A stretch of DNA of 64,000 nt, taken from Planctomycetota bacterium (GTDB lineage Bacteria; Planctomycetota; UBA1135; GCA-002686595). The notes beneath the pieces were generated by a model. That model ran no database searches, had not been told where the DNA came from, and was given only the letters and a program-made list of their open reading frames with translations. How positions within the stretch are numbered: the stretch's first letter is position 1; each line of letters starts with the position of its first letter. The stretch is taken from the NCBI GenBank assembly GCA_016712565.1, contig JADJQU010000001.1, forward strand, positions 558,001-622,000. The letters are read 5' to 3'. Made by a program: the position numbers and the translations under genes. Below, piece after piece: positions 62,838 to 64,000 of the stretch.

Positions 62838-64000
62838 ATGAAGCCCATGAAGAACAGTTGGATCGCCGCCGCCACCTTGACGCTCGTCACCGCCGCGCCG
62901 GCGCTGGCCCAATACGGCCCGCCGCCGCCCAGCACTCCGCCCTCGCAGGGCGGAGGTGGTGCGCCCACCCCTCCGCCTTCCACGGGCGGTAGCAGCACGC
63001 CCACGCCCGGCGCGTCGGCCGGAGCCCCTGCCGCGCCGCGTCCCGCGGACACGGCTCCCTCCGGAGGCGGTGGGGGTCCCGGCGGCCCGCGACCCGCCTA
63101 CACCGGTCCCAACGCGCCCACTCCCGGCGGGGGGATGGGCCCGCGCACGCCCGGCGGCGTGATCCCGGGTTCGCCGATGCCCGGATCTCCCTCGCAGCCG
63201 CGCTCGCCGCGCGGTAGCGGCGTGACCGGCGACGACCCGGGCACCTGGCGCGTGTGGTGGACGCTCAATCACGACCGGTTCGTCGATGTGGCGGCCCAGG
63301 CACCCCAGGCGGCCACGGACGCCGGTGCGGCCGGACACACGGCGGTGTTGTCCCAGGCCCGCCAGGATGCCTACGAGCGCCTGGCTCCGATCGTCACGCG
63401 CGTGATCCAGCAGGACAAGAACGACATCCTGCTCGGCCGCGCGCTGATCGCCCTGGCGAAGCTGGGCGAGAACCCGCGGGTTGCGGGCTCGCGCGAAGTG
63501 TTCAAGCTGATCCTGCCTTTCACGAAGAGCGAGAAGGTGCGCGTGGCGGAATCCGCCGCGGTGGCCCTGGGCATCCTGGGCCACGACGAGTCGATCATGG
63601 CGCTTTCCGAGCTGGCCCAGGCACCCCAGGGTGCCGCGGTCGAGTCGCGCTCGGATCGCGTGCGGGCCTTCGCGCTCTACGGTCTGGGTGTGGCCGCGCG
63701 CGACGCCAGGCGCGAGGACGTGCGTCGCGTCGCCGCAAGCCGCCTGTGCTCGATCTTCAGCGCCGAGAAGGGCATGGCGGTGGACGTCAAGGTCGCCTGC
63801 CTGCAGGCCCTGAGCCAGGTGAACCTGGCGCCGGACACCCAGTCCATGGGGCTCCCGGGGTCCACCCCGACGGACATCCCCTCGGCCTCGCGGACCGCGG
63901 AGGTCGAGTGGGTGCTGCGCGTGCTCGACGCCTCGGGCGAATCCACCGCCGTGCGCGCCCAGGCGGCGACGGCCGCGGCGCGTCTGTGCGCCGACCAGCA
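62838..64000 (+). CDS. Exported HEAT-repeat protein, paralogue (runs off the window)
   Basis: At least 387 residues, open at the window edge. Signal peptide (NSWIAAATLTLVTAAPALAQ), a Pro/Gly-rich linker with repeats (TPGGGMGPRTPGGVIPGSPM), the box TWRVWWTLNHDRFVDVAAQA, then HEAT repeats (NDILLGRALIALAKLGENPR, VAESAAVALGILGHDESIMA) in the same order as the preceding gene, e.g. ALIALAKLGENPRVAGSRE versus ALVALAKLGENPRAPGSRS. ATG 62838 follows GGAAG. TAGATT at 62731-62736 may be its -10 box. A tandem duplication is evident; function unknown. Confidence 0.88.
   Translation, partial: MKPMKNSWIAAATLTLVTAAPALAQYGPPPPSTPPSQGGGGAPTPPPSTGGSSTPTPGASAGAPAAPRPADTAPSGGGGGPGGPRPAYTGPNAPTPGGGMGPRTPGGVIPGSPMPGSPSQPRSPRGSGVTGDDPGTWRVWWTLNHDRFVDVAAQAPQAATDAGAAGHTAVLSQARQDAYERLAPIVTRVIQQDKNDILLGRALIALAKLGENPRVAGSREVFKLILPFTKSEKVRVAESAAVALGILGHDESIMALSELAQAPQGAAVESRSDRVRAFALYGLGVAARDARREDVRRVAASRLCSIFSAEKGMAVDVKVACLQALSQVNLAPDTQSMGLPGSTPTDIPSASRTAEVEWVLRVLDASGESTAVRAQAATAAARLCADQ

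Overview
The window is about 64 kb of very GC-rich DNA (roughly 70 %) from a bacterium that looks like a member of the Planctomycetota. The support is content, not a marker gene. It includes a giant secreted protein that joins FG-GAP repeats, a PVC-type membrane-bound dehydrogenase, a PVC-type CxxCH haem module and a DUF1080 domain. It also has a Ser/Thr kinase with a TPR tail divergent from a sigma factor, secreted prenyltransferase-fold and HEAT-repeat proteins, two LVIVD proteins with a Cys-containing C-terminal module, and a PduS/PduT-like microcompartment pair. There are no rRNA genes, no CRISPR array and no intact transposase. One tRNA (Val, anticodon TAC) is present.

Layout. 1-9.6 kb (minus strand): one tightly overlapping operon with a Tm-1-like (UPF0261) protein, a PEP-hydrolase-family TIM barrel, a sugar-type binding lipoprotein, a large secreted prenyltransferase-fold protein, two permeases, a 75-residue membrane protein and two different ABC ATPases, the last running off the window. 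9.9-15.0 kb (plus strand): a DUF3500 protein, then a D-amino-acid cluster (DgcN-like, DgcA-like, N-acyl-D-amino-acid deacylase-like). 15.0-29.0 kb (minus strand): a Dabb protein and the 1739-residue multidomain protein, two LVIVD paralogues, and a di-haem peroxidase with an NHL/YtkA-like partner. 29.1-35.4 kb: a heavily broken uvrD/pcrA-like helicase gene, a lower-GC insert of about 2.5 kb, a second copy of the helicase 3' end, and a broken AlbA_2 gene. 35.4-44.4 kb: rhomboid protease, Npt1/Npt2-type transporter, a degenerate peptidase-MA-like protein, DUF523, DJ-1/PfpI, XdhC, and two TPR-like proteins around an ECF-like sigma factor. 44.7-49.5 kb: PduS/PduT pair, an outer-membrane-like protein, an atypical pyruvate kinase, and a 172-bp element with perfect 30-bp inverted ends. 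49.6-64 kb: kinase and sigma pair, UDP-glucose dehydrogenase family, tRNA-Val, an unknown protein, a THUMP-like methyltransferase, a degenerate NtrC-like regulator, and two HEAT-repeat paralogues.

Two caveats govern the reading. First, many otherwise intact genes carry exactly one single-base indel, mostly in G/C runs, and 29.7-35.3 kb carries a dozen or more; this looks more like residual assembly error than biology, so 'frameshifted' here does not mean 'dead'. Second, genes in operons are nearly always joined by ATGA or GTGA stop/start overlaps, which I used to choose starts. Several first genes instead carry a TAGANT hexamer 7-11 bases before the start codon, suggesting leaderless transcripts.
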